Assembly: GCA_016110215.1 (NCBI GenBank)
Contig: JADWQD010000014.1
Span: 186,001-250,000 of the forward strand
Direction of reading: 5' to 3'
Source of the DNA: Capronia americana
Lineage: Eukaryota > Ascomycota > Eurotiomycetes > Chaetothyriales > Herpotrichiellaceae
Length of the DNA stretch: 64,000 bases
The translations under genes and the position numbers were made by a program. The notes beneath the pieces were generated by a model that saw nothing but the letters and a program-made list of their open reading frames with translations, had not been told where the DNA came from and made no database searches. Shown here piece by piece: positions 51,900-61,633 of this stretch. The first letter of the stretch is position 1, and each line of letters begins with the position of its first letter.

Positions 51900-54848
51900 A
51901 TGTCTGAACAGTCCAGCGAGCCACGAATAAAGTCGCACAAGAGGAGCGCCGCCCACCGCCGCCGCCGCGATGATGACGATTTCGAGGACCGCTGGGGCGA
52001 CGAAGAGGTTGGCGAGGGAGGCGAAGCGGACGGAGAGCAGGATGCGCAGGCGGATTTCCCGGAGTCCTCGTCAAAACGGGTGAAATTGTCTGATGGCTCA
52101 GCCTCGCATCGAGCCCGAACTCCCACACCCCCACTAGAAACAGAAGAGGAGAAAGCCCAGAGGGACCGAGAACGCGATGCAAAAGAGCGAGACGAATTCG
52201 CAAAGCGGCTGGCAAAGAAGGATGAAGAGAGGGCGAAGAAAATCGTTGAAGACAGGTCCGCTGCCAAGGACAGTGCGACAGCGCAGCGGCGGGCATTGGC
52301 AGACGATGCGTCCGCGAGAGATGCCGCCATGCCGGACCTGAGACTTCGGTCCCGACAGGATTATCTCAAGAAGCGGGAGGCCGAGAGATTGGCTCTGCTG
52401 CGCAAACAGGTCGCAGAGGAGCAGCAGGAGTTGAGGGAGAACCCGGACCTGTCGCGGCGGGAGAAGGAAGAATTCGCGCGCAACAAGGAGATTCTGCGCA
52501 TCGCCGAGGAGAGACTGGCGATTGATGATCACCTGGACGGCTATGCCCTGCCGGAAGACTACATTACGGAGAAGGGGAAGATCGACAGGCGGAAGAAGGA
52601 GCAAGCGCTGTACCAACGCTACGTCGACCGCGACGAGGCCGGTCGGGAACGATACGTCACTGAGCACGAAGAATGGGAACGAGAGCAGACTAAACGAGCT
52701 GAGGCCCAGATCAAGAAGTCCGAATACGTTGACGAAGGCGACTATGGCTACGTGTTTGACGAAAGCCAGCAAATGAAGTTCATCCTGGCGGACAAGCTGG
52801 AAGGGGACAAGGGGATGACCAAGGAGCGGAGGGAAATGGAACAGCGGCTCAGTGCGGCGGAAGCAAAAGCCAAGAGCATCGAGGAGACGAGGAAGAGTCT
52901 ACCCATTTACCAATTCCGAGACGAGATCATTCAGGCTGTGAGAGACCACCAGGTCTTGATCATAGTCGGCGAGACCGGGAGTGGAAAGACCACTCAGCTG
53001 CCCCAGTACCTGCACGAAGCGGGCTTCACGAAAGGCGGCATGAAGATTGGGTGTACCCAACCGCGAAGAGTGGCTGCCATGTCCGTCGCAGCCAGAGTAG
53101 CAGAAGAGATGGGCAAGCGGCTGGGGAACGAAGTCGGCTATGCCATCCGTTTCGAAGACAACACCAGCGACAAGACGGTCCTGAAGTACATGACTGACGG
53201 CATGCTCCTGCGAGAACTGCTCACCGACCCGGAACTCTCGCAATACTCGGCGCTCATGATCGACGAGGCCCACGAACGCACCGTCTCCACCGACATAGCG
53301 TGCGGCCTGCTCAAGGACATCGCCCGCGCCAGACCGGACCTCAAGCTCCTTATTTCGTCGGCGACCATGGATGCCCGCAAGTTCCAGAAGTACTTTGACG
53401 ACGCACCCATCTTCAACATTCCCGGGAGGAGATACGCCGTCGACGTGCATTACACGGCCCAACCGGAGGCTAATTACCTCGCCGCGGCAATCACGACGGT
53501 GTTTCAGATCCACATCACCCAAGGGGCAGGCGACATCCTCGTGTTCCTGACGGGCCAAGAGGAGATCGAGGCCATGGAAGCCAGCCTGCAAGAGACGGCC
53601 CGCAAACTTGGCAGCAAGGTCAAAGAGATGATCATCTGTCCCATCTACGCCAACCTCCCGACCGATCTCCAGGCCAAGATCTTCGAGCCTACGCCCCCCG
53701 GCGCGAGGAAGGTCGTCCTCGCCACCAACATTGCAGAAACCTCCCTGACCATCGACGGGATCGTCTACGTCATCGATCCCGGCTTCGTCAAGGAAAACCA
53801 ATACAACCCGCGCACGGGAATGGAGTCCCTCGTCGTGGTGCCGTGCTCGCGCGCCTCAGCCGGCCAGCGTGCCGGTCGCGCCGGCCGCGTCGGCCCTGGC
53901 AAGTGCTTCCGCCTGTACACGTCGCAGGCGTACAAGAACGAACTGGACGAGAACACAACGCCGGAGATCCAGCGGACAAACCTCTCGGGCGTGATCCTGC
54001 TGCTCAAGTCCCTGGGCATCAACGACCTGCTAGACTTTGACTTCATGGACCCGCCGTCGACAGACACGATCGTGCGCGCCGTGGAACAGCTGTACGCGCT
54101 CGGGGCGCTCAACAACGCCGGCGAGTTGACCAAGATCGGCCGGCAGATGGCCGAATTCCCGACCGATCCGATGCTCGCGCGCGCCATCCTCGCGGCGGAC
54201 AAGTACGGGTGCGTGGATGAGGTGCTGTCCATCATCGCCATGCTGGGCGAGGCGTCGGCGCTGTTCTTCCGCCCCAAGGACAAGAAGATCCACGCGGACA
54301 GCGCGCGCGCGCGTTTCACCAACAAAGACGGCGGCGACCACCTGTCGCTGCTGAACATCTTCAACGAGTGGGTCGACAGTGACTACAGCTTCGTATGGGC
54401 CAAGGAGAACTTCCTGCAGCAGCGCAGCCTGACCCGCGCGCGAGACGTGCGCGATCAACTCGCCCGGCTGTGTGACCGCGTGGAAGTCGACGCGAGTAAA
54501 TCGTGCGGCGGAGCCAGCAACATCGAGCCCATCCAAAAGGCCATCACGGCCGGGTTCTTCCCTCACTCGGCGCGCCTACAGAGAGACGGGCAGAGTTATC
54601 GCACGGTCAAGAACGGGCAGGTCGTCTACATCCACCCGTCGGGCGTGCTGATCGAGTCGCGGCCCAAGTGGGTCATTTACCATGAATTGGTGCTCACGAG
54701 CAAAGAGTATATGCGCAGCTGTATGCCGCTGAAGCCGGAGTGGTTGATCGAGGTGGCACCGCATTATTACAAGAAGAAGGACCTGGAGAGCCTGGGCGTG
54801 GAGAGAAAGGTCCCGAGAGGGGAGGGCAAGGCGCAGAGTAAGATTTGA
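51900..54848 (+). CDS. prp2: DEAH-box pre-mRNA splicing helicase Prp2/DHX16-like
   Basis: This is an intronless frame of 982 residues. Prp2 (S. pombe Cdc28, human DHX16) remodels the activated spliceosome before the first transesterification. The N-terminal third is highly charged (Arg/Glu/Asp), with a coiled-coil-like region and YGYVFDESQQMKFILADKL, typical of DHX16 orthologues. Helicase motifs: I GETGSGKT (357-364), Ia TQPRRVAAMS, II DEAH (455-458), III SAT (487-489), IV FLTGQEEIE, V TNIAETSLTIDGIVYVIDPG and VI QRAGRAGR (656-663). Winged-helix, ratchet and OB-fold regions follow, with YRTVKNGQVVYIHPSGVL in the OB part. Prp2 is preferred over Prp16, Prp22 and Prp43 because of the N-terminal region and overall length. 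Confidence 0.92.
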   Translation: MSEQSSEPRIKSHKRSAAHRRRRDDDDFEDRWGDEEVGEGGEADGEQDAQADFPESSSKRVKLSDGSASHRARTPTPPLETEEEKAQRDRERDAKERDEFAKRLAKKDEERAKKIVEDRSAAKDSATAQRRALADDASARDAAMPDLRLRSRQDYLKKREAERLALLRKQVAEEQQELRENPDLSRREKEEFARNKEILRIAEERLAIDDHLDGYALPEDYITEKGKIDRRKKEQALYQRYVDRDEAGRERYVTEHEEWEREQTKRAEAQIKKSEYVDEGDYGYVFDESQQMKFILADKLEGDKGMTKERREMEQRLSAAEAKAKSIEETRKSLPIYQFRDEIIQAVRDHQVLIIVGETGSGKTTQLPQYLHEAGFTKGGMKIGCTQPRRVAAMSVAARVAEEMGKRLGNEVGYAIRFEDNTSDKTVLKYMTDGMLLRELLTDPELSQYSALMIDEAHERTVSTDIACGLLKDIARARPDLKLLISSATMDARKFQKYFDDAPIFNIPGRRYAVDVHYTAQPEANYLAAAITTVFQIHITQGAGDILVFLTGQEEIEAMEASLQETARKLGSKVKEMIICPIYANLPTDLQAKIFEPTPPGARKVVLATNIAETSLTIDGIVYVIDPGFVKENQYNPRTGMESLVVVPCSRASAGQRAGRAGRVGPGKCFRLYTSQAYKNELDENTTPEIQRTNLSGVILLLKSLGINDLLDFDFMDPPSTDTIVRAVEQLYALGALNNAGELTKIGRQMAEFPTDPMLARAILAADKYGCVDEVLSIIAMLGEASALFFRPKDKKIHADSARARFTNKDGGDHLSLLNIFNEWVDSDYSFVWAKENFLQQRSLTRARDVRDQLARLCDRVEVDASKSCGGASNIEPIQKAITAGFFPHSARLQRDGQSYRTVKNGQVVYIHPSGVLIESRPKWVIYHELVLTSKEYMRSCMPLKPEWLIEVAPHYYKKKDLESLGVERKVPRGEGKAQSKI

Positions 54849-55913
54849 GATCGGCGTGGATGCCTCCTATACATAGTCTCGGTGATAGCTACCTATCTAC
54901 ACATGCCCTTGTCTTACTCTCTTCCCATCTGTGCCTTTCTTTCCCCTTGGGTTGTTCGTCGTCAGTTGGTCACGGTCTCGACTGGACTTTATTATCTCGC
55001 GGACACTGCCTGGGGTGTCGGAACCAGACGCCGCACAGGATCAGGATGCGTGATTGATGGTCCCGTGATCTGCTGTGCCACAGAGAGTGCGTCTCTGATG
55101 TATTCCACGAGCTGAGCATGCGGATTCCACCTCCTTACTTGACAGGGACATAACGTTGCTTCCTAAACGCAATCTCGTACTCAGCTGGCATGGACATCCG
55201 GGAAGCCCTGTCAAGAGTTAACCTTTATATCCTGTACGGGAACAGACAGATCTGTGCGACTGAAAGAGCGGGAGTGTCGAATAAGACGCTCCTGTCATCA
55301 CAGTTCCTTCGCAGGGTCATCATCATAGGAGGACTGCGTCGTCCGACGTGCCCGCTCCGTGGTGGTACGGACGTGTCATGTTCCGACGGCCAGAACTCCA
55401 TGTCAGTGTCAATGTCAACCATGAGCTTGACTCCCTTTTCGTCAGAGATGGAAGAATGATGATGGCAAGTCCCGATGTTGTCCATGTCCCATATCGTTGC
55501 TTAGCCACCTGGGGCAGTCAATCTTGGTGTCTCATATCCATCTTTGACAGAGGCAGTACTCGGTAGGATAGAGAACCGTTGGATTTGACGAGGCCGTCCA
55601 CTCCAGAGAAAGATGCAGGGCTCTTTCTCGTCCGACTTGAGAGAGGGTTTCCGTCTGAGATGGCAGCTGAGGACAAGACTTCCGCCTCTTTGCTTCCAAT
55701 ATCCTACTATCTCCCTCGGCTCTTCTCTACGAGCTGACTCAACGTCGGTTGACAAACAACCACAACTTTCGTCTTGGATCTCATCATGTCGATTTAATTT
55801 AGGATACAAAACCCCCCCGGCGGCGACGACTGGACGGTAATGAACCCGAGGTCTTTCTGCTTCAGGATAGTTCGATGTCATGCATTCTTGCATGCATGGC
55901 AAATGCACGAGGC

Positions 55914-55932
55914 GGACAGACAGACAGACAGC
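55914..55932. repeat. GACA microsatellite
   Basis: About four and a half copies of GACA. Confidence 0.75.
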
Positions 55933-56600
55933 ATGACTTGGTTATGTAAGTACAGTAGTACTAACATGGTAGGTGCATGGTAGTATGTTCACATGCCCCT
56001 CCAAGACTTTCGAGTCGAGTTTATTTACTCTACGGACTGTGGTATGTAAGCTTCGTGAAGGCGATTTCTTCGCCTATCCTAACCCTGCCTGCGCCAGTGC
56101 AGCGCACCAACCTTATCCTACTTACTTAGTTCTCGACCAGTTAGTAATTACACCATACAAGCGGCAAGCGGCAAGCAGCATGTTTGAAGTCACGAGGGTG
56201 CGAGGTCCAGTAGTTAACCGTGTCAATGCTTTTCCCCATCTGTACGAGGTACATACTTTCCCCTCGCGTCTCCGTGTTTCTGCCCAATAAACGCAAGGCG
56301 ATGGAGCGACTGTTCGGGACTAGGTTCAAGCGGCTGAAGAAAGAAGAGCATCCCGCAGGGCCAAGGACTCAGGCCGTTACTTGCGGCACTGTCCTGTCCT
56401 CCGTTTTGTACACATTAATGGGCCACGCGCTTTTAGTTATCCTATGGTCCCTCGATCACGGCATTGTAATCACGGATACTCTGTCTCTTGCATGTGGAGG
56501 GAAGGAAGATTTGTTCGCTTTCCTAGCCGATAGGTGGGTAGGCTGGTCTCCATCCCGCGTTGTCGCGAGTATAGGAGTCAGACAGAGAGACAGACTTGGG

Positions 56601-56623
56601 TCCTGACCTGACCTGACCTGACC
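56601..56623. repeat. CCTGA pentanucleotide repeat
   Basis: Four copies of CCTGA plus a partial unit. Confidence 0.8.
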
Positions 56624-56871
56624 GAGCAATTCGAAGGAGCTTTCCATGCGGACAATAATTGGCGAACTGTTTGTACCCGTACACGCATAACACATGATAT
56701 TCCGCGGTTTCCTCGGCCCAGACTAAGCGAATAATTAATAGTACAGAGAACCAGAGGTGATTGAGTACTGTCTTTTTCAAAGTAAATGCCATGGTGCAAC
56801 TATGTCGGCAGCACACAAAGATTGGAAGAACTCTTGCCAACATCTCCTTCGGGCAGTCCGATCGAAGGACT

Positions 56872-56905
56872 TGGCTGGCGGGCTGGCTGGCTGGCTGGCT
56901 GGGTT
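56872..56905. repeat. GGCT microsatellite
   Basis: About eight GGCT-type tetramers with one interruption (GGCG). Confidence 0.8.
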
Positions 56906-58428
56906 GGCATCAGACCGACCTATGTGTGTGTGGGACGACGACACAGGATTTAATTGACGCGGTTTACCGCAAGTACTAGTAGGGTAGGCCATGGCGATAT
57001 CCTACTCGAATGGATAGTAAGTGATGACTGGGACACGGACATCACACATGCCCGTTGGCCCGTCCGGCCCCAGTGCATGTGAAGTGAAATGAAGAAGCCA
57101 CCGAGTTAGCATACAGTACTAGCTCACATTTTGTAGGGACCGGTGTGTGTGGCAACTTGAGCAACTCAAGGCGAGCAGCTCGAGGAGAACTAAGGGCAGT
57201 GGAACCATGGCGAATTCCTCGATTGGGAAAATGGGCCCCTTGGCTTCCCTCCACCCCTCAATGCGAGGATAAACCACGGGACATCCTATTAGGGGTACGT
57301 ACGAGGCAATGAGTGGGAGTGAGTGAAAGTGAAGGAAGGGTCGATGATTCTTCATTCCGGCCAAGCAGGTGGGATAAGTAGGATACATATGTAATTATGC
57401 GTTTCGAACATTTGCATAGGATAGCCAGCCGGGTTATTTTGAAATCGCATCGCACCCACATGGCACCGCACATAGATGTACGAGTACGAATACTTGCTAC
57501 AAACGGAGGATAATCCCGGTGGGTTCGCCTTCGCAGATCTGCGCATGTGCTGGGGCGTCTTGTCTAGGAGAGTAACGAGTCAAGCATTCCGACACCGCGA
57601 CAGGCTAAGTATCCTATGGAGTATTTCGTAAGGCAAATATGTATGTATGTAGTAGGTATCCTAGTCACTGTGAGTAATTATGTCCATCGGTATCCTAGTT
57701 GTCGGTACTCCCTACTCGTGGTGATCAATTACCGCCCAGCATTGGTCACTAAACCTCGAGTCATTCATTGATTAAGCGACAGTGGTACTCCGTGTCGGCG
57801 ACGCCGAACATGTTCATTCCTTCCCGCCCAGTGCGGACCAGGACCAGGACCAATCTCTGAGTCCGCGCGAATGCCTTTGTCGGGCATGGCGAGGGCGAGA
57901 GAGATGGCGACAGTGATATCGACGCAGATGTGAAAGTCAGTTTCAACTAATTACAGTAAACTAAACCTTCTGCCGGAGATTCTACTACCTTCCGTACTGT
58001 TACTTTATGCTGTCCGGCTCCAACGTGGAAGGCGTTAGGCGCCGACCATCCGCCCCCCGCGCGCGACGCTGGAGTTTGATCTCCGCTGGTATCCTACCAC
58101 GAGGGAAGTGAAATCAAAGCGATATCTTACTGTAGCATACCCACAGAATGAATATTCTAAGCATGATGCATGCATGCACGCATGCTGTCTCCGCCCGGCC
58201 CCAGCTTAAGTTTTCTCATCGGGGGGCCACGCGAATGTATGTACAACAGTAGTACTGGACATGACGTGCGAGGAGTACCTACTAGGTTACTGTAGGTGAT
58301 TAGGTACTCATTATAGTAACTACATAGGCACATCCTCGTACACAGTCCCGAGTAGTGAGACAAAGTCTCCTGTGGAGGTACTGGCGTCGGAGCCACTGTC
58401 GCGAGTTGATAACCGCCATGTTATATTC

Positions 58429-58476
58429 TCCATCTCCATCTCCATATCCATCTCTACCTGCACCTGCACCTGCACC
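58429..58476. repeat. CATCTC / CCTGCA hexamer repeats
   Basis: Four CATCTC-like units (one CATATC) run directly into three CCTGCA units. Confidence 0.75.
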
Positions 58477-58589
58477 TTAACCTATGTCTATATCGAGAAG
58501 AGTTAGCTAATTAGCTCATGCTGTTAACTAGTCGTTATCCTATCGTGCCAGTCCATTCCATTCCGTTCCGGCCCAGGGCTGTGCCGCAA

Positions 58590-58626
58590 TGTAGTGTAGT
58601 GTGTAGTGTAGTGTAGTGTAATGTAC
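58590..58626. repeat. GTAGT pentanucleotide repeat
   Basis: About six units of TGTAG with one two-base slip. Confidence 0.8.
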
Positions 58627-59656
58627 TGTCCACATCCGTCAGTCGGGTGGTTCTGGCGGCGCTGGCGGCTCTAGCGGCTGGTTTCGAACGTCTGTGGTGT
58701 TTTCTAGAAGCCGTACCGGTGTGCATGCATGTCGTATGTCAGCCCTCCCAACGATCCTGCAAAGCTTAAGCATTACATGTCGGTTCTCGGCTCCCGGCTC
58801 GTCAAGGACGCATTCACACACGCGCGACATATTCTTCGAGAAGCATACGGGAAGAAGAGTGAGTACGAGGACGACCTGACGCTTCACGACCGACGACCGG
58901 CGACCGGCGGCAGGGATAGTCGTACATGATTCATCCTGTGATTTGAAGGGATACTCCGTCCTCCATCTGTACTGGATCGTTGCATATCATTGGTGACTTT
59001 CTGAGGACCGGTGCTGGGGGCCAGGGCTGTGCTGCAGTAGCAGGTGATTGTGGTGGAGTCTGCCAGTATACAATTTAACAGATCAGAGTAAGGAATACTC
59101 GTTGCAGGCTGCTTACTACAAACAAAGTCAGTCCTCCATACCGGAATTGTACCTCGTACAGGGTTAACGACGAGTCGCCTCGCCGGGTAGTCCGTCATGA
59201 GAATCCATAGACACTGATAATTCATCATCCGGGCGCCATCTTCCTGCCAAGCAAGCAGGCAGGCATTCCAAATCTCAAGCCTGTCACCGTGGTAAGTAGT
59301 TAATTACTACTAGCCCGCCCGACAGTGTGTGCCCTGCAGGAAAGCTAACACGCGAGGTTGCGGCACGATCATCGAGCTATCCCACATGCAGCATTTCATA
59401 CCGGCGTCGTGATTCGTGCTCGCGACGGCCAAGACCTGGGCAGAAGCTGTCTCAGCGGCGGCCCCTAGCACGCATATGGCTTGCAGGAACATTCCGCCGC
59501 GGTTGCTACTCATACAACGCTTTCTCGATGGCCAGGCACTCGGTTTATGTAAAGCACGCTTCGAGACCATCTGCTGTCGTTTTTTCGATCTCGAAGCATT
59601 CTCCCGATCTTCAGAATCTCTGGTCGAGCCAGCCCTGCGATCGATCGGTCGCCAGA

Positions 59657-60527
59657 ATGAATGTCCCACTTGTTGATAATACCCTCTTGGATGGGTCGCT
59701 CTTCGAAACGTCCGGCATGTATTTCGAGGATCTGGCACAGTTCGACGACTTCCACGTAAGTCAAGGTCCGCGTGGAGCAATTTCGATATGTGACATGGGC
59801 CAGTGCTGACAGTCAGAACCAGCTCTTGGAAGGTTTCCAGCACGACCACAATAGTATGCCCGGTTCGTGCGCTCATGCCATGGGCCTGGGCGGGACTGTC
59901 TCCGCCGAGGGATCTGTATTTGACGATGTCGTGATGTCGCCCTTCGATCAACCGGTGACATCGACATCGACATCGACATCCACGGACTCGGACCGGTCGC
60001 CAAAATCAGATACTAAGATGGTAAGTTGGTCACTGGCTTCTTCTCTGGACCTTCCTAACGCGGCCTGGATGCAGCGACGGCGTGCACAGAACCGTGCCTC
60101 TCAGCGCGCATTTCGCGAGCGCAAAGAACGACACGTCCGGAACCTAAAGGCAACCCTGGAGGGCATCGGCGACAAGCATCGCAAGCTGCTGGAGACTTAT
60201 TCTCAGCAGTCGGAAGCGGTGACGAAGCTGAAGAATCGAATTGCCGAGCTGAACGCCCAAATCGCGGCACTTTCCACCCAGTCCGACGGAGCGCTTGACA
60301 ACAACGATAACCTCAACTTTCAGCACCAAAAGGGGTGCCAGGCAGATTTCGACCAGTTTGACGCGTTTTCATTCTCCTTGAACCCTTCCGGCCCTGCAAA
60401 TACCATGTTTTTGGGGGGTCAGGGCCAGATTCCGATTCCAAATCCTGGAACCACCGTCGTCGACATGTTCCAGTTGCCGGCGTACGAGAATCTGCCGGAG
60501 TTTGAAGATTTGCTGAATTCGCCTTGA
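59657..60527 (+). CDS. bZIP transcription factor, Yap/AP-1-like, 251 aa
   Basis: Three exons: 59657-59755, 59817-60020 and 60075-60527. Intron 1 is 61 bp (GTAAGT..GTCAG). Intron 2 is 54 bp (GTAAGT, branch CTAAC, ..TGCAG), a multiple of three with no stop, so the frame also stays open if it is retained. Splicing joins DRSPKSDTKM to RRRAQNRASQRAFRERKERH, the basic region of the fungal Yap/Pap1 class (NRAxQRAFR). A leucine-zipper-like coiled coil follows (LKATLEGIGDKHRKLLETYS and LKNRIAELNAQIAALS). The C-terminus is Asp/Phe/Pro-rich (ADFDQFDAFSFSLNPSGP) and short. No cysteine-rich redox domains of Yap1 are present, so this is a smaller Yap-like factor of the kind linked to stress or secondary metabolism (inference). 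Confidence 0.87.
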
Positions 60528-61633
60528 GCCGATGGGTCGCTGGGAGGTTTCGTGTGGAGTTCCAGTGCTGTTATGAATGACGAATTTGGCTGCAAGTCAA
60601 GCATGTGTATGATACGACGAGAGGAGTTAGATGGCAATCTTCCAGCATTTTGCGGTTTGGGTGAAATCGGAGCCCGAGAGCCACCTGGCATACAACAATC
60701 CAGGCCCGTGTGAGAAAAGGGATACCTCGATCTTTATAGGCGAAACCAACTGTTCAGTCTATTGACTGCGTAATTGAACCAGCAATGCCCAGCGCTCCCA
60801 GTAAACCATGCTGAGCGGGAGTGTATGTGGCTGTATCTGGCTTGTCTCTGAGGGCCAACTTCGAATGTGTCTCCCCCCAGCTCGTAGAGGACCTGAAAAC
60901 TGTGGCTCGGAGCCGCTTGAAAGCATGGTTTGGCTTTCTGGAAGACGTACCTCACCTCATATGCAAGATCTTGAACACCCCGATCTTTGGCGGCAGATCC
61001 TCAGGATATAAGCACATAAGTACTTGTAGGGGGTAGGTGACTAAGCTAGTCGCCCTCCAATCCCCCTTGTCACCTGCCGATTTGACGATTGGATGTCGTC
61101 GAATCTCGTTCCTCCCCCCCAAGCTTGTGCCCTAGGCTATGTGTGTGCTCCCTTTTGAGGAAGCAAGTGAGTGTGTGAGTGCACCAGCGGCGAGCGTCGG
61201 CGAGCGCCAGGGTCGAAGGACTCGAGCATTAGCCCGCAAGGGTAGTCGGTCCCTCTCCGGCAGGGACTAGAAAGGCTTGGTGTTCGAATAGGCTGTAAAC
61301 TGAGATGCCTCGAGTATGGCAGAGGCTGCAGTCGGTCGGGGTGGCTGGCCCTTGAGGTCATGCTCGTGCTCATGCCCATGCTGATGCCCGGGGACCGGTC
61401 GAACATCAATGCTTCCACAGATGGCCATTGCCCAGAAGACATTCGTCGCTTTAGGCAATTGCTGAAGGAAGATGATCGGCCGGCCAGCCAGCCAGCGTCT
61501 CGCTTGCATGTCCGACTTTTTGTGTCTTCATCCTTCCCACAATCCTTCACAAGCGTACACTCCGTCCTACACACTATCGCCTGGCCTGGCCTGCCTTCTG
61601 GGGAAGGAGGAATCTCCACAGCTGCTTCAGATC
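60528..61633. promoter_or_regulatory. Intergenic region between two + strand regulator genes
   Basis: No supported gene. It probably contains the bZIP 3' region and the promoter and leader of the next gene. In-frame codons upstream of 61634 lack family-like content. Confidence 0.4.

Larger units (their letters stand above)
54849..59656. other. Gene-poor 4.8-kb region with simple repeats and clustered TATCCTA words
   Basis: No frame is convincing; the longest (about 135 codons, 55908-55501 minus) has no recognisable content. Base composition is more AT-rich than the flanks. The stretch contains five or more simple repeats (listed separately) and 14 exact TATCCTA/TAGGATA heptamers between 55564 and 58542. 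A 66-codon frame at 58729-58929 (+) looks somewhat protein-like but is not called. No transposase, LTR or terminal inverted repeat is seen. Confidence 0.55.

Noticed and set aside
52899..53801. 300-codon minus-strand frame opposite the Prp2-like helicase
   Set aside because: Antisense shadow; the + strand carries all helicase motifs in order.
58729..58929. 66-codon + strand frame with an amphipathic stretch (HARHILREAYGKKSEYEDD)
   Set aside because: Protein-like for about 40 residues but isolated, with no homology or supporting context.
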